A DNA stretch of 7,310 bases from contig JAIRKN010000215.1 of assembly GCA_031260095.1 (NCBI GenBank), forward strand, positions 1 through 7,310, in the 5' to 3' direction. Shown in pieces: positions 1 through 5,530 of this stretch (the first letter of the stretch is position 1; every line of letters begins with the position of its first letter). The position numbers and the translations under genes are program-made. The notes beneath the pieces are model-generated. The model made no database searches, had not been told where the DNA came from, and saw nothing but the letters and a program-made list of their open reading frames with translations. The DNA comes from Tannerella sp. (GTDB lineage: Bacteria > Bacteroidota > Bacteroidia > Bacteroidales > Tannerellaceae).

Positions 1-37
1 GATTTGCACCAATGATTGTTATCGAGAGAAAATTCAT
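1..37 (-). CDS. Possible 5' end of an unidentified gene running off the left edge
   Basis: On the minus strand an ATG at 37-35 opens a frame that stays open to the edge and reads MNFLSITIIGAN. The first residues are hydrophobic and end in a glycine-containing IIGAN stretch, which would suit the first beta strand of a nucleotide-binding fold or a membrane segment; twelve residues cannot decide. Support for a real start comes from a Bacteroidota-type -7 box (TATGTTTG) on the same strand at 84-77, which would give a leader of roughly 30 bases, AT-rich and without a Shine-Dalgarno sequence, as at the other genes here. It would be divergent from frdC. Function cannot be named. Confidence 0.33.
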   Translation of the reverse strand, partial: MNFLSITIIGAN

Positions 38-76
38 AAACTTATGTATTTTTTTAGTATTATGTATTAATGGCCG

Positions 77-84
77 CAAACATA
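77..84 (-). promoter_or_regulatory. Bacteroidota-type -7 box facing the left edge
   Basis: Read on the minus strand, 84-77 is TATGTTTG, a full match to the Bacteroidota sigma-ABfr -7 consensus TAnnTTTG, followed by CGGCC as in the frd promoter. About 20 bases upstream on that strand the sequence is a T-run, not a clear TTTG, so the -33 element is weak. It lies 40 bases ahead of the possible ATG at 37-35. Confidence 0.45.
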
Positions 85-160
85 CAACATCCTTTTTTCA
101 TAAAAAAATATTTCCGCAAAAAAAACAACCCCATTACGTTTTTTTAACATCCCCGCCCAT

Positions 161-320
161 CACGACAACCCCCCGCAATGACGAATAGTGAGAGCGCCGC
201 CGCAAGAGCGGCGGCACAGTTTGTCTTCGCTCTTGCGAAAGTGCTCTTTGCTTTTGTTATGACGAGGGGGGCAGGGGAGGATCCCGGATTGCCGCGTCGC
301 TACGCTCCCCGCAATGACGG
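161..320. repeat. GC-rich palindromic intergenic repeat block
   Basis: A GC-rich island in AT-rich DNA. The 13-mer ccccgcaatgacg occurs twice in direct orientation (171-183 and 307-319). Between them are a hairpin with an 8-bp perfect stem (gccgccgc 196-203, loop aaga, gcggcggc 208-215) and a competing 10-bp inverted repeat (cgcaagagcg 201-210 with cgctcttgcg 228-237) that uses the same bases. The right end, around cggattgc...gcgtcgctacgc...gcaatgacgg, has the general look of the short palindromic intergenic repeats found scattered in many bacterial genomes. No reading frame fits. Calling it a mobile or repeated element is an inference; copy number cannot be seen from one window. Confidence 0.5.
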
Positions 321-366
321 GGAATTAATAACCCGGTATCGGAGATAAGAAATAGCCGTTTGCAGC

Positions 367-464
367 TTACATATCAATAAGGTATGATTCATTTCTTATT
401 TCGACACCTGTTGGCTCGTTTTCATTGCCGAAAACCCCATTCCCAGCGTTTTATTGATATGTAA
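367..464. repeat. 14-bp perfect inverted repeat with 70-base spacer
   Basis: The sequence ttacatatcaataa (367-380) is the exact reverse complement of ttattgatatgtaa (451-464). A second, imperfect inverted repeat interleaves with it: ataagaaat (345-353) against atttcttat (391-399), with further matches around ggtatcg (335-341) and cgacacc (402-408). The arms cross rather than nest, so the two cannot form together as simple hairpins. The block lies upstream of the frd promoter and so outside its transcript. It could be the ends of a small element, a regulator-binding region, or an RNA belonging to neither flanking gene. Confidence 0.5.
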
Positions 465-466
465 AT

Positions 467-498
467 AAGTTATTACGGAAAATTTTCCGTAATAACTT
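467..498. promoter_or_regulatory. Perfect 32-bp palindrome overlapping the frd -33 region (operator candidate)
   Basis: The half-site aagttattacggaaaa (467-482) is followed with no spacer by its exact reverse complement ttttccgtaataactt (483-498). The right end touches the presumed -33 element of the frd promoter. If the left-edge gene is truly divergent there is no upstream transcript that needs ending here, so a dimeric regulator site is more likely than a terminator. A terminator remains possible because a T-rich stretch (501-513) follows, but a stem with no loop bases is atypical for one. No known regulator motif was recognised. Confidence 0.55.
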
Positions 499-528
499 GC
501 TTTTTATTTTTTATTTGTCGTATCTTTG
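496..528 (+). promoter_or_regulatory. Promoter of the frdCAB operon
   Basis: TATCTTTG at 521-528 matches the Bacteroidota -7 box TAnnTTTG exactly. A cttg/ttgc element at 496-500 stands 20-21 bases upstream, the right spacing for the -33 TTTG element. Transcription would start near 534, giving an AT-rich leader of about 45 bases before the frdC ATG at 580. There is no Shine-Dalgarno sequence in the leader, as is normal for this phylum. Confidence 0.75.
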
Positions 529-579
529 CGGCCTGATGCCAACGATTAATTCATTATAAATAACTAAAATTTAATTCTT

Positions 580-1284
580 ATGTGGTTGATTCATTCTTCT
601 ATCGGGAGGAAACTGGTGATGAGTATTTCAGGGATTGTACTGCTGGTATTCTTACTGTTTCACTTATCCATGAATGTGGCGGCGGTCTTCTCGGCCGAAG
701 CTTACAACACGATTTGTGCATTGTTAGGAGCAAACTGGTATGCTGTTGCTGCAACAGTCGTACTGGCGGGCATTATCACAATCCATTTCGTGTATGCTGC
801 TATGATTACGTTACAAAACCGTAAAGCGCGCGGTCGCGACCGTTATGCGGTCAATGCCCGTCCTAAAGGAGTTAGCTGGGCGTCGCAGAACATGTTTGTG
901 ATCGGAATTGTAGTGATTGGTTTCCTGATCCTTCATTTCAGCCAGTTCTGGTACAAAATGATGTTTGCCGAACTGCTGGGCTGTCATGAGGTGACGCTCT
1001 GTGACGGTACGACGGTGCATCCGCAGGACGGCGCGGCTTTTATCAGCTATTATTTCAGTCATCTGTGGATCGTCCTCGCCTACCTGATCTGGTATGCAGC
1101 CTTGTGGTTTCACTTGACGCACGGCGTATGGAGCGCTATTCAGACCGTCGGCTGGAACAATCAGGTCTGGCTGAAACGCTGGAAAGTGATTGCCTACCTT
1201 GTGGCTACCCTTATTTTCCTTGGCTTCGCTTTCGTGACGCTATTCTTTTATGCAAAAAGCCTGTGCGGTGAAAGTTGCTGTTAA
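580..1284 (+). CDS. frdC: Fumarate reductase / succinate dehydrogenase cytochrome b subunit
   Basis: Membrane anchor of quinol:fumarate reductase; it oxidises menaquinol and passes electrons through haem b to the iron-sulfur subunit. The 234-residue protein has five hydrophobic helices, near residues 12-36, 54-78, 101-124, 155-183 and 203-226. The basic loop at 79-97 should face the cytoplasm (positive-inside rule), which puts the C-terminus outside. Likely haem-ligand histidines are H28, H69 and H119 on helices I-III, matching the ligand pattern of the Bacillus SdhC / Wolinella FrdC dihaem family; the fourth is one of H161, H178 or H181. The signature around HLTHGVWSAIQTVGW (178-192) is typical of the b558 family. 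First gene of the operon, 23 bases before frdA. Odd: cysteines C135, C141, C229, C233 and C234 all fall on the predicted outer side. The symbol follows Bacteroides fragilis usage; sdhC would be equally fair. Confidence 0.95.
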   Translation: MWLIHSSIGRKLVMSISGIVLLVFLLFHLSMNVAAVFSAEAYNTICALLGANWYAVAATVVLAGIITIHFVYAAMITLQNRKARGRDRYAVNARPKGVSWASQNMFVIGIVVIGFLILHFSQFWYKMMFAELLGCHEVTLCDGTTVHPQDGAAFISYYFSHLWIVLAYLIWYAALWFHLTHGVWSAIQTVGWNNQVWLKRWKVIAYLVATLIFLGFAFVTLFFYAKSLCGESCC

Positions 1285-1307
1285 TAACCTTTTAATTCAT
1301 TAAAGTT

Positions 1308-3248
1308 ATGTCTGAAATAAAATCAAAAATACCACAAGGCCCATTGGCCGAAAAGTGGACCCATTATAAAGATCATCAGAAATTGGTGAATCCTGCGAAT
1401 AAGCGCCGCTTGGACGTTATTATTGTCGGAACAGGATTGGCGGGCGCATCTGCTGCCGCTTCTATGGCGGAAATGGGATTTAACGTACTGAACTTCTGCA
1501 TCCAGGACTCTCCTCGCCGTGCACACTCTATTGCGGCGCAGGGAGGGATCAACGCAGCAAAAAACTATCAGAATGACGGCGATTCCGTGTACCGTTTGTT
1601 TTACGATACCATAAAAGGAGGCGACTACCGCGCCCGTGAAGCGAATGTTTACCGACTGGCAGAAGTCTCTAATTCTATCATCGACCAGTGTGTTGCACAG
1701 GGTGTACCTTTCGCCCGCGAATATGGCGGTTTACTGGATAACCGTTCGTTCGGCGGAGCACAGGTGTCGCGAACGTTCTATGCACGCGGTCAGACGGGAC
1801 AGCAACTGCTGCTTGGCGCTTACTCCGCATTAAGCCGTCAGATCGGTCTGGGGAAAGTAAAAATGTATACCCGCCACGAAATGCTGGACGTCGTGATTGT
1901 CGAAGGACGCGCACGCGGTATTATTGCACGTAATCTGGTGACGGGCGAGATCGAACGTTTCGCCGCCCATGCCGTTGTGATTGCCACCGGAGGCTACGCG
2001 AATACTTTCTTTCTTTCCACAAACGCAATGGCTTCCAATGGCTCCGCCGCATGGCAATGCTACAAAAAGGGCGCTTACTTTGCGAATCCGTGTATGGCAC
2101 AGATTCATCCGACCTGTATCCCCGTACATGGCGAGTTCCAGTCGAAACTGACCTTGATGTCCGAATCACTTCGTAACGACGGACGCATCTGGGTGCCGAA
2201 GAAAAAAGAAGATGCGGAAGCAATCCGTGCCGGAAAGCTCAAACCGACACAAGTCAACGAAGAAGACCGCGACTATTATCTGGAACGCCGCTATCCGGCA
2301 TTCGGCAACCTCGTCCCCCGCGACGTCGCTTCACGTGCGGCCAAAGAACGCTGCGACGCAGGATTTGGCGTAGGCACAGGACAGGCGGTATACCTTGATT
2401 TTTCCGATGCGATTCATCGTCTTGGGAAAAATGTCGTCGAACAGCGCTACGGAAACCTCTTCCTGATGTACGAGAAGATTGTGGATGATAACCCCTATGA
2501 AACGCCGATGATGATCTTCCCGGCCCTCCACTATACAATGGGCGGTATATGGGTAGACTACGAACTGATGACCTCGATCAACGGTCTGTTTGCGATCGGC
2601 GAAGCCAATTTCTCCGATCACGGCGCAAACCGCCTCGGAGCCTCTGCCTTGATGCAAGGGTTGGCAGACGGATATTTCGTCCTCCCTTATACGATACAAA
2701 ACTATCTGGCCGACCAGATACAGGTGCCACGTTTCAGTACCGACCGCCCCGAATTTGAAGAAGCGGAAAAGAATATTCGCGAACGCATCAACCAACTGAT
2801 GAGTATAAAAGGTAACCGTTCGGTTGACAGTATTCATAAAGAACTCGGACATATTATGTGGGATCATATAGGTATGGCCCGCGACGCACAAGGGATTAAG
2901 GAAGCTATTGAAATGTTGAAAGCATTGAAAAAAGAGTTTTGGAGCAATGTCCGGATTCCGGGCAAAGCGGACGATTTGAATGTGGAATTGGAAAAGGCCC
3001 TGCGGCTGGCCGACTTTATCGAAATCGGTATGTTGATGGCCCACGATTCATTCGACCGCCGGGAATCCTGTGGAGGACACTTCCGTGTGGAATACCAGAC
3101 GGAAGACGGAGAAGCGCTACGTGATGACGAACAGTTCTCGTATGTATCGTGCTGGAAATATGAAGGGGAAGACAAAGACCCGGTCATGCTTAAAGAGCCT
3201 CTTGACTATGAATTTGTTGTACGTCAACAGAGAAACTATAAAAATTAA
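1308..3248 (+). CDS. frdA: Fumarate reductase / succinate dehydrogenase flavoprotein subunit
   Basis: Catalytic subunit that interconverts fumarate and succinate; in fermenting Bacteroidales it runs mainly as fumarate reductase. Length 646 residues, usual for the Bacillus/Bacteroidetes branch. Visible features: an N-terminal extension of about 35 residues; the FAD-binding GTGLAG (41-46); covalent-FAD histidine H73 in [14 protein letters not shown] (265-269) with substrate histidine H267; SESLR with E286 and R289; the proton-shuttle arginine R338 in [15 protein letters not shown] with H408; and HGANRLG (438-444) with R442, the counterpart of the substrate-binding arginine in E. coli FrdA. The C-terminal helical and capping part (490-646) is complete. 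No frameshift or lost catalytic residue. The start follows frdC by 23 AT-rich bases and frdB begins 8 bases after its stop, so the three are surely co-transcribed. The overlapping frames on both strands are shadows. Confidence 0.97.
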   Translation: MSEIKSKIPQGPLAEKWTHYKDHQKLVNPANKRRLDVIIVGTGLAGASAAASMAEMGFNVLNFCIQDSPRRAHSIAAQGGINAAKNYQNDGDSVYRLFYDTIKGGDYRAREANVYRLAEVSNSIIDQCVAQGVPFAREYGGLLDNRSFGGAQVSRTFYARGQTGQQLLLGAYSALSRQIGLGKVKMYTRHEMLDVVIVEGRARGIIARNLVTGEIERFAAHAVVIATGGYANTFFLSTNAMASNGSAAWQCYKKGAYFANPCMAQIHPTCIPVHGEFQSKLTLMSESLRNDGRIWVPKKKEDAEAIRAGKLKPTQVNEEDRDYYLERRYPAFGNLVPRDVASRAAKERCDAGFGVGTGQAVYLDFSDAIHRLGKNVVEQRYGNLFLMYEKIVDDNPYETPMMIFPALHYTMGGIWVDYELMTSINGLFAIGEANFSDHGANRLGASALMQGLADGYFVLPYTIQNYLADQIQVPRFSTDRPEFEEAEKNIRERINQLMSIKGNRSVDSIHKELGHIMWDHIGMARDAQGIKEAIEMLKALKKEFWSNVRIPGKADDLNVELEKALRLADFIEIGMLMAHDSFDRRESCGGHFRVEYQTEDGEALRDDEQFSYVSCWKYEGEDKDPVMLKEPLDYEFVVRQQRNYKN

Positions 3249-3256
3249 TAAGAGTC

Positions 3257-4012
3257 ATGGATAAAAATATAGATATAACACTCAAAGTCTGGCGCCAGAA
3301 AGGACCGAAAGAAAAAGGCGCATTCGAATCCTATCCGCTAAAAGGAATCTCACAGGACAGTTCATTCCTTGAAATGATTGATGTACTCAACGAACAATTG
3401 ATAAACGAAAGCAAAGAGCCGGTATTCTTCGATCACGATTGCCGCGAAGGCATCTGCGGTATGTGTTCGCTTTATATTAACGGACGACCGCACGGACCCG
3501 ATTCGGCCGTAACCACCTGCCAACTCCACATGCGTAAGTTTAAAAACGGCGAGACTATCACGATCGAGCCTTGGCGCTCGGCCGGTTTCCCCGTCATACG
3601 CGACCTCACGGTAGACCGTCAGGCGTATGATAAAATCATGCAGGCCGGAGGATTCGTTTCTGTAAACACAGGCGGTGTACCTGACGCAAACGCTATTCCT
3701 GTCCCGAAAAAAGAGGCTGATTTGGCAATGGACGCAGCAGCCTGTATTGGTTGCGGAGCTTGTGCAGCAGCATGTAAAAACGGCTCTGCAATGCTTTTCG
3801 TCTCTGCTAAGGTAAGCCAACTGGCGCTTCTCCCACAAGGAAAGGTAGAAGCCGCACGCCGTGCCAAAGCGATGGTTGCGAAAATGGACGAACTCGGTTT
3901 CGGAAACTGTACGAACACACAAGCCTGCGAACTGGAATGTCCGAAAGAAATTTCGGTAACAAACATCGCCCGTCTGAACCGCGAATATCTGTCTGCGAAA
4001 TTTAAAGACTAA
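3257..4012 (+). CDS. frdB: Fumarate reductase / succinate dehydrogenase iron-sulfur subunit
   Basis: Electron-transfer subunit linking haem b of FrdC to the FAD of FrdA at the cytoplasmic face of the membrane. The 251-residue protein has an N-terminal plant-ferredoxin domain with [2Fe-2S] ligands C62, C67, C70 ([10 protein letters not shown]) and C88, then a helical domain with two further clusters. By the spacing seen in E. coli FrdB, C163, C166, C169 and C228 bind the [4Fe-4S] cluster and C173, C218 and C224 bind the [3Fe-4S] cluster. All eleven ligands are present, so the subunit is intact. The start is 8 bases after the frdA stop and has no Shine-Dalgarno sequence. Last gene of the operon; its transcript may run into the structured region that follows (4020-4310). 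Confidence 0.96.
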   Translation: MDKNIDITLKVWRQKGPKEKGAFESYPLKGISQDSSFLEMIDVLNEQLINESKEPVFFDHDCREGICGMCSLYINGRPHGPDSAVTTCQLHMRKFKNGETITIEPWRSAGFPVIRDLTVDRQAYDKIMQAGGFVSVNTGGVPDANAIPVPKKEADLAMDAAACIGCGACAAACKNGSAMLFVSAKVSQLALLPQGKVEAARRAKAMVAKMDELGFGNCTNTQACELECPKEISVTNIARLNREYLSAKFKD

Positions 4013-4023
4013 TAACCACTCTA

Positions 4024-4041
4024 AACTCATTCTGTTGAGTT
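4024..4041 (+). repeat. Short hairpin just after frdB
   Basis: aactca (4024-4029), a 6-base loop and tgagtt (4036-4041) form a perfect 6-bp stem 11 bases past the frdB stop. No T-run follows, so it is not an intrinsic terminator. It could protect the frd mRNA 3' end or mark the boundary with the structured RNA downstream. Confidence 0.4.
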
Positions 4042-4310
4042 GCCGGAGGAAGGTTTCTCGTCGTGAACGGCATAGAGAACGTAGGCTCTGGCCCGAAGCG
4101 AGGCTCGTCGCCTATGTGTCGCAGGAAAGCTGCCTTGATGAGGAATAGCTTGCCGTGCGAGCCGGTAGGCTCGTGATATTGTTGTTCAAGCGGGTGATCA
4201 GAAGACGGATGACCTCGGTCTCCGTCGGCTGCTGTGATTGCAAGAAAACTGACTTTTGATACACCTCCTTTCCTGCCGTTGCGGGGCGACCTGCATGCCG
4301 GCTTTTTTCT
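4042..4310 (+). ncRNA. Candidate structured RNA (or structured 3' end of the frd transcript)
   Basis: A GC-rich stretch of about 270 bases between convergent genes, with no credible plus-strand frame and dense complementarity. Long-range pairs nest in order: GGAGG (4045-4049) with CCTCC (4264-4268); tttct (4054-4058) with agaaa (4243-4247); acggca (4067-4072) with tgctgt (4230-4235, one G-U). Inside are local hairpins: catag/ctatg (4071-4075, 4112-4116; shares two bases with the third helix), cgagcc-ggta-ggctcg (4158-4173) and gacgga/tccgtc with an inner gac-ctcg-gtc (4204-4226). It ends in a terminator on this strand. I found none of the universal core motifs of RNase P RNA, tmRNA, SRP RNA or tRNA. 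I recall peptides like its antisense translation among Bacteroides hypothetical proteins, which would mean the DNA is conserved, but this is memory and unchecked. No -7 box precedes it, so it may be processed from frd mRNA. Ends are approximate; RNA family unknown to me. Confidence 0.5.
4275..4308 (+). terminator. Intrinsic terminator of the structured RNA / frd transcript
   Basis: A two-part stem: gccg (4275-4278) with cggc (4299-4302), then gcggg (4281-4285) with cctgc (4290-4294, one G-U), capped by a GCGA tetraloop of GNRA type. Six T residues follow at once (4303-4308). On the opposite strand no T-run follows the stem, so it serves plus-strand transcription and not the converging MORN gene. 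Confidence 0.75.
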
Positions 4311-4337
4311 ATCTGCGTTTGTTTTCCGGGATTTATA

Positions 4338-4898
4338 CTAAGAACACATTCTTAATATAAAACAGGCAATTATTATCCCGGTTATCCAATAGCCTATCGT
4401 TTCAAAACAACCCGAAGGTTTTGAACTCCAAGAGATAGATATTCTTTCTTTTTTGTCAACAATATCATCAGAAGAAGAATATATATGTATACGATCACCG
4501 TTTTTAAAATCAATCTCTATTTTAACACCATTACCATTTCCGGAAAAGAATCGCCCGTTCGGTTTCCCGGCGCTATATTTTTCAAACCTTACAGATCCAT
4601 CGGAATCAATAAAGATTCCATCTCCATCTTTTTTGTTATCTATCCAATATCCCGCATAGATGGAATCATCATTCCAGACGTAATAGCCAAAGCCGTGGCG
4701 TTCTTCATCTTTAATACTTCCAAAATAAAAACCATTTGAGTAATTTTTCCGTTTAAAAGTATCGAAGCTACTATTTTTGCACGGATCTAAATAATAAGCA
4801 AGATCTTCTTTCCTGTGTGCACAGCATCCACACATCGGCAACTCCATCCCTTGTTTCATCAGCCGCCTTATCTCAAGTATCTCTTTTTCGTATGTCAT
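4338..4898 (-). CDS. Small MORN-repeat protein with C-terminal membrane segment
   Basis: Function unknown. From the ATG at 4898 the protein has 186 residues (numbers below use this start). An N-terminal helical part carries a cysteine cluster C23-x-C25-C26 plus C40, possibly a metal site. Then come two clear MORN-type repeats, near 56-79 (YFGSIKDEERHGFGYY) and 80-102 (YAGYWIDNKKDGDGIF), and a degenerate third (103-124). One hydrophobic helix at about 167-184 ends three residues short of the C-terminus, suggesting a tail anchor. A GTG at 4913 would add five residues; ATG is preferred because GTG starts are uncommon in this phylum. It lies 28 bases downstream of the MaoC gene and is probably co-transcribed with it. 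Codons look AT-rich compared with frd. MORN repeats mediate protein or lipid contacts in other systems; no specific role is inferred here. Confidence 0.8.
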   Translation of the reverse strand: MTYEKEILEIRRLMKQGMELPMCGCCAHRKEDLAYYLDPCKNSSFDTFKRKNYSNGFYFGSIKDEERHGFGYYVWNDDSIYAGYWIDNKKDGDGIFIDSDGSVRFEKYSAGKPNGRFFSGNGNGVKIEIDFKNGDRIHIYSSSDDIVDKKERISISWSSKPSGCFETIGYWITGIIIACFILRMCS

Positions 4899-4926
4899 AT
4901 TGGAATTGTACACATGTCAAATACGA

Positions 4927-5397
4927 TCAAATATAACCCTCTTTAAAATTATATAAAAGGATGATGACTGTATCAAAGGCGTTTTTCTTCGAATCTTTGA
5001 TCTCCATCGTCGTTTTCATTTCCACTTTGGCAACCCCGCGCAAATTAATGATAGATTGTAACTTCACTCGCAGCCGTATTTCACTGCCGACAAGAACGGG
5101 TTGGTTGAATCGTAGCTTTTCTATTTCGTAATTGATCAGTGACTTTACATTATTTACCCGTGCAATCTGTTCCCATAGATAAAGTAAAATGGATAACGTC
5201 AGATAACCATGTGCGATCGTGCTTTTGAAAGGACTGTTTATTTTTGCTTTTTCCACGTCGACATGAATCCACTGATGATCCAGTGTAGTGTCTGCAAACA
5301 GGTTTACCTGCTCCTGCGTGATCTTCAGATACCCGGATACGCCGATCTCTTTACCCATATATGCTTCAATTTCCTCGAAATTATTTATTGTTACCAT
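4927..5397 (-). CDS. MaoC-family hot-dog (R)-specific enoyl-CoA hydratase-like protein
   Basis: A 156-residue single hot-dog domain of the MaoC/NodN type, whose members hydrate trans-2-enoyl-CoA to (R)-3-hydroxyacyl-CoA or act on related acyl thioesters. Visible: ADTTLDHQWIHVD at 35-47, fitting the family's D-x4-H catalytic pair as D40 and H45 (the usual N-P before the histidine is replaced by Q-W); IAHGYLTLSI (61-70), the conserved central-helix segment; and NYEIEKLRFNQPVLVGSEIRLR (89-110), the strand with the usual P-V-x-V-G-S. Length fits the family. No signal peptide, so cytoplasmic. The start at 5397 follows an AT-rich leader from a divergent promoter shared with hexokinase. Next gene on the same strand is the MORN protein. 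No fatty-acid genes are nearby, so the substrate is unknown. Family confident, exact reaction not. Confidence 0.88.
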   Translation of the reverse strand: MVTINNFEEIEAYMGKEIGVSGYLKITQEQVNLFADTTLDHQWIHVDVEKAKINSPFKSTIAHGYLTLSILLYLWEQIARVNNVKSLINYEIEKLRFNQPVLVGSEIRLRVKLQSIINLRGVAKVEMKTTMEIKDSKKNAFDTVIILLYNFKEGYI

Positions 5398-5442
5398 TTT
5401 CTTTATTTTAGTTGAATCTTATCCCAACATAGTAATAACGTA

Positions 5443-5474
5443 CAAAGTTAATATTAAATTTTTTAAATTAAACG
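5443..5474 (-). promoter_or_regulatory. Promoter of the MaoC-MORN pair
   Basis: On the minus strand TAACTTTG (5450-5443) matches the -7 consensus TAnnTTTG. About 20 bases upstream is gttt/cgtt (around 5473-5470), a weak -33 element. Transcription would start near 5437, giving an AT-rich leader of about 40 bases. The -33 region is shared with the divergent hexokinase promoter. Confidence 0.6.
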
Positions 5475-5502
5475 TAAACATGGAAAAAAAATATTATCTT
5501 TG
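5471..5502 (+). promoter_or_regulatory. Promoter of the hexokinase gene
   Basis: TATCTTTG at 5495-5502 is a perfect -7 box. The -33 region (5470-5475, aaacgt) is poor. The start site near 5508 leaves about 23 bases of leader before the ATG at 5531. Because this promoter lies inside the longer open frame, it rules out the in-frame ATGs at 5288 and 5480 as starts for its transcript. Confidence 0.7.
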
Positions 5503-5530
5503 CAGGAAATTATTAAATATAAAGTCTATC

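Noticed and set aside
2331..3044. 237-codon minus-strand ORF inside frdA
   Set aside because: Antisense shadow of a certain, fully conserved gene; no family features.
3362..4030. 222-codon minus-strand ORF over frdB
   Set aside because: Antisense shadow of frdB; its cysteines mirror codons of the ferredoxin motifs and it has no promoter.
4227..4272. Fragment of a 16S rRNA gene 3' end
   Set aside because: Only the last 11 bases match; the helix-45 sequence that should precede them is absent, so it is not an rRNA remnant.
4042..4310. RNase P RNA, tmRNA or SRP RNA
   Set aside because: The invariant core sequences (for example the gaggaaagtcc and acagaaa boxes of RNase P RNA, or a terminal CCA acceptor for tmRNA) are missing.
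5288..5530. N-terminal extension of hexokinase from the ATG at 5288 or 5480
   Set aside because: It overlaps the MaoC gene and contains the gene's own -7 box at 5495-5502; the added residues do not resemble hexokinase. ATG 5531 sits about 23 bases from the expected transcription start.
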